Below are positions 63,936-64,000 of a stretch of DNA of 64,000 nucleotides, piece after piece. Position 1 is the stretch's first letter. Each line of letters starts with the position of its first letter. The position numbers and the translations under genes are program-made. The notes under the pieces were generated by a model. That model searched no databases and was not told the DNA's origin. It saw only the letters and a list, made by a program, of their open reading frames with translations. The stretch spans positions 124,001 through 188,000 of the forward strand of contig JAPFBR010000005.1 of NCBI GenBank assembly GCA_035798135.1, read 5' to 3'. The DNA comes from Sediminicola sp035798135. Lineage in GTDB: Bacteria; Bacteroidota; Bacteroidia; Flavobacteriales; Flavobacteriaceae.

Positions 63936-64000
63936 AATAGTTTCAAATATTTTTCTTTCTAAATATTTTTCGAGTTCACCAGCAATGACCGCTAACGTTT

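Noticed and set aside
36187..64000. Classical class 1-type integron
   Set aside because: No integrase gene and no strict RYYYAAC/GTTRRRY cores in this window; the array is reported only as integron-like.

Overview
The window reads as a chromosome segment of a marine-type Bacteroidota bacterium, most likely Flavobacteriaceae. The grounds are low GC, a SusC/SusD pair with a one-piece hybrid two-component regulator, a YpdA-type (bacillithiol-linked) reductase, mobile mystery A/B genes, many lipoproteins of the MKK...SC type, and intergenic DNA rich in TTTG/TAnnTTTG-like sequence. No rRNA, tRNA or CRISPR was seen.

Region 1 (1-4.7 kb): the 3' end of a transmembrane-anchor-like gene, then a plus-strand redox/sulfur cluster (small secreted protein, DoxX-like membrane protein, DsrE-like protein, TlpA-like thiol oxidoreductase) closed by a terminator. 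A relaxase scrap, a YceI gene and a coiled-coil protein follow on the minus strand.

Region 2 (4.7-15.7 kb): a compact fructan utilisation locus on the plus strand. It runs hybrid sensor/AraC regulator, sugar-porter MFS transporter, GH32 fructanase lipoprotein, SusC and SusD, and ends in a strong hairpin. The inferred route is binding and import of fructan pieces by SusCD, hydrolysis by GH32, fructose uptake by the MFS carrier, and fructose sensing by the regulator.

Region 3 (15.7-36.1 kb): ordinary housekeeping and accessory genes. These are ypdA, rpe, an RhlE-type helicase, an NmrA-like reductase, a B12-binding radical SAM protein, a PhzF protein, a large BNR-repeat protein, GNAT and VOC proteins, an HxlR regulator, DUF4256, serine hydrolase, quinone reductase and an APC permease. 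A VOC gene here is broken by an in-frame TGA.

Region 4 (36.2-64 kb): a striking accessory array. About 26 of 29 genes lie on the minus strand. Nearly all are single-gene units of unrelated function (mobile mystery A/B toxin-type pair, MarR, peptidases, aldo/keto reductase, deacetylase, two DUF3179 proteins, cysteine-synthase-like, hydrolases, VOC, thioredoxin, PLP decarboxylase, DUF1905). They are separated by structured 60-160 bp spacers of a few recurring families that begin near AACGG and end near GTTG. Several units are bounded by short gene-specific inverted repeats, GTT... to the left and ...AAC to the right, within 5-25 nt of the coding ends. The layout resembles integron gene cassettes with attC-like sites, but no integrase is visible and the core sites do not fit the classical consensus. 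Broken genes and gene scraps (DUF1905, thioredoxin, IS110, class V aminotransferase, an unknown one) are frequent in this part. This array is the best candidate for an undescribed system in the window.
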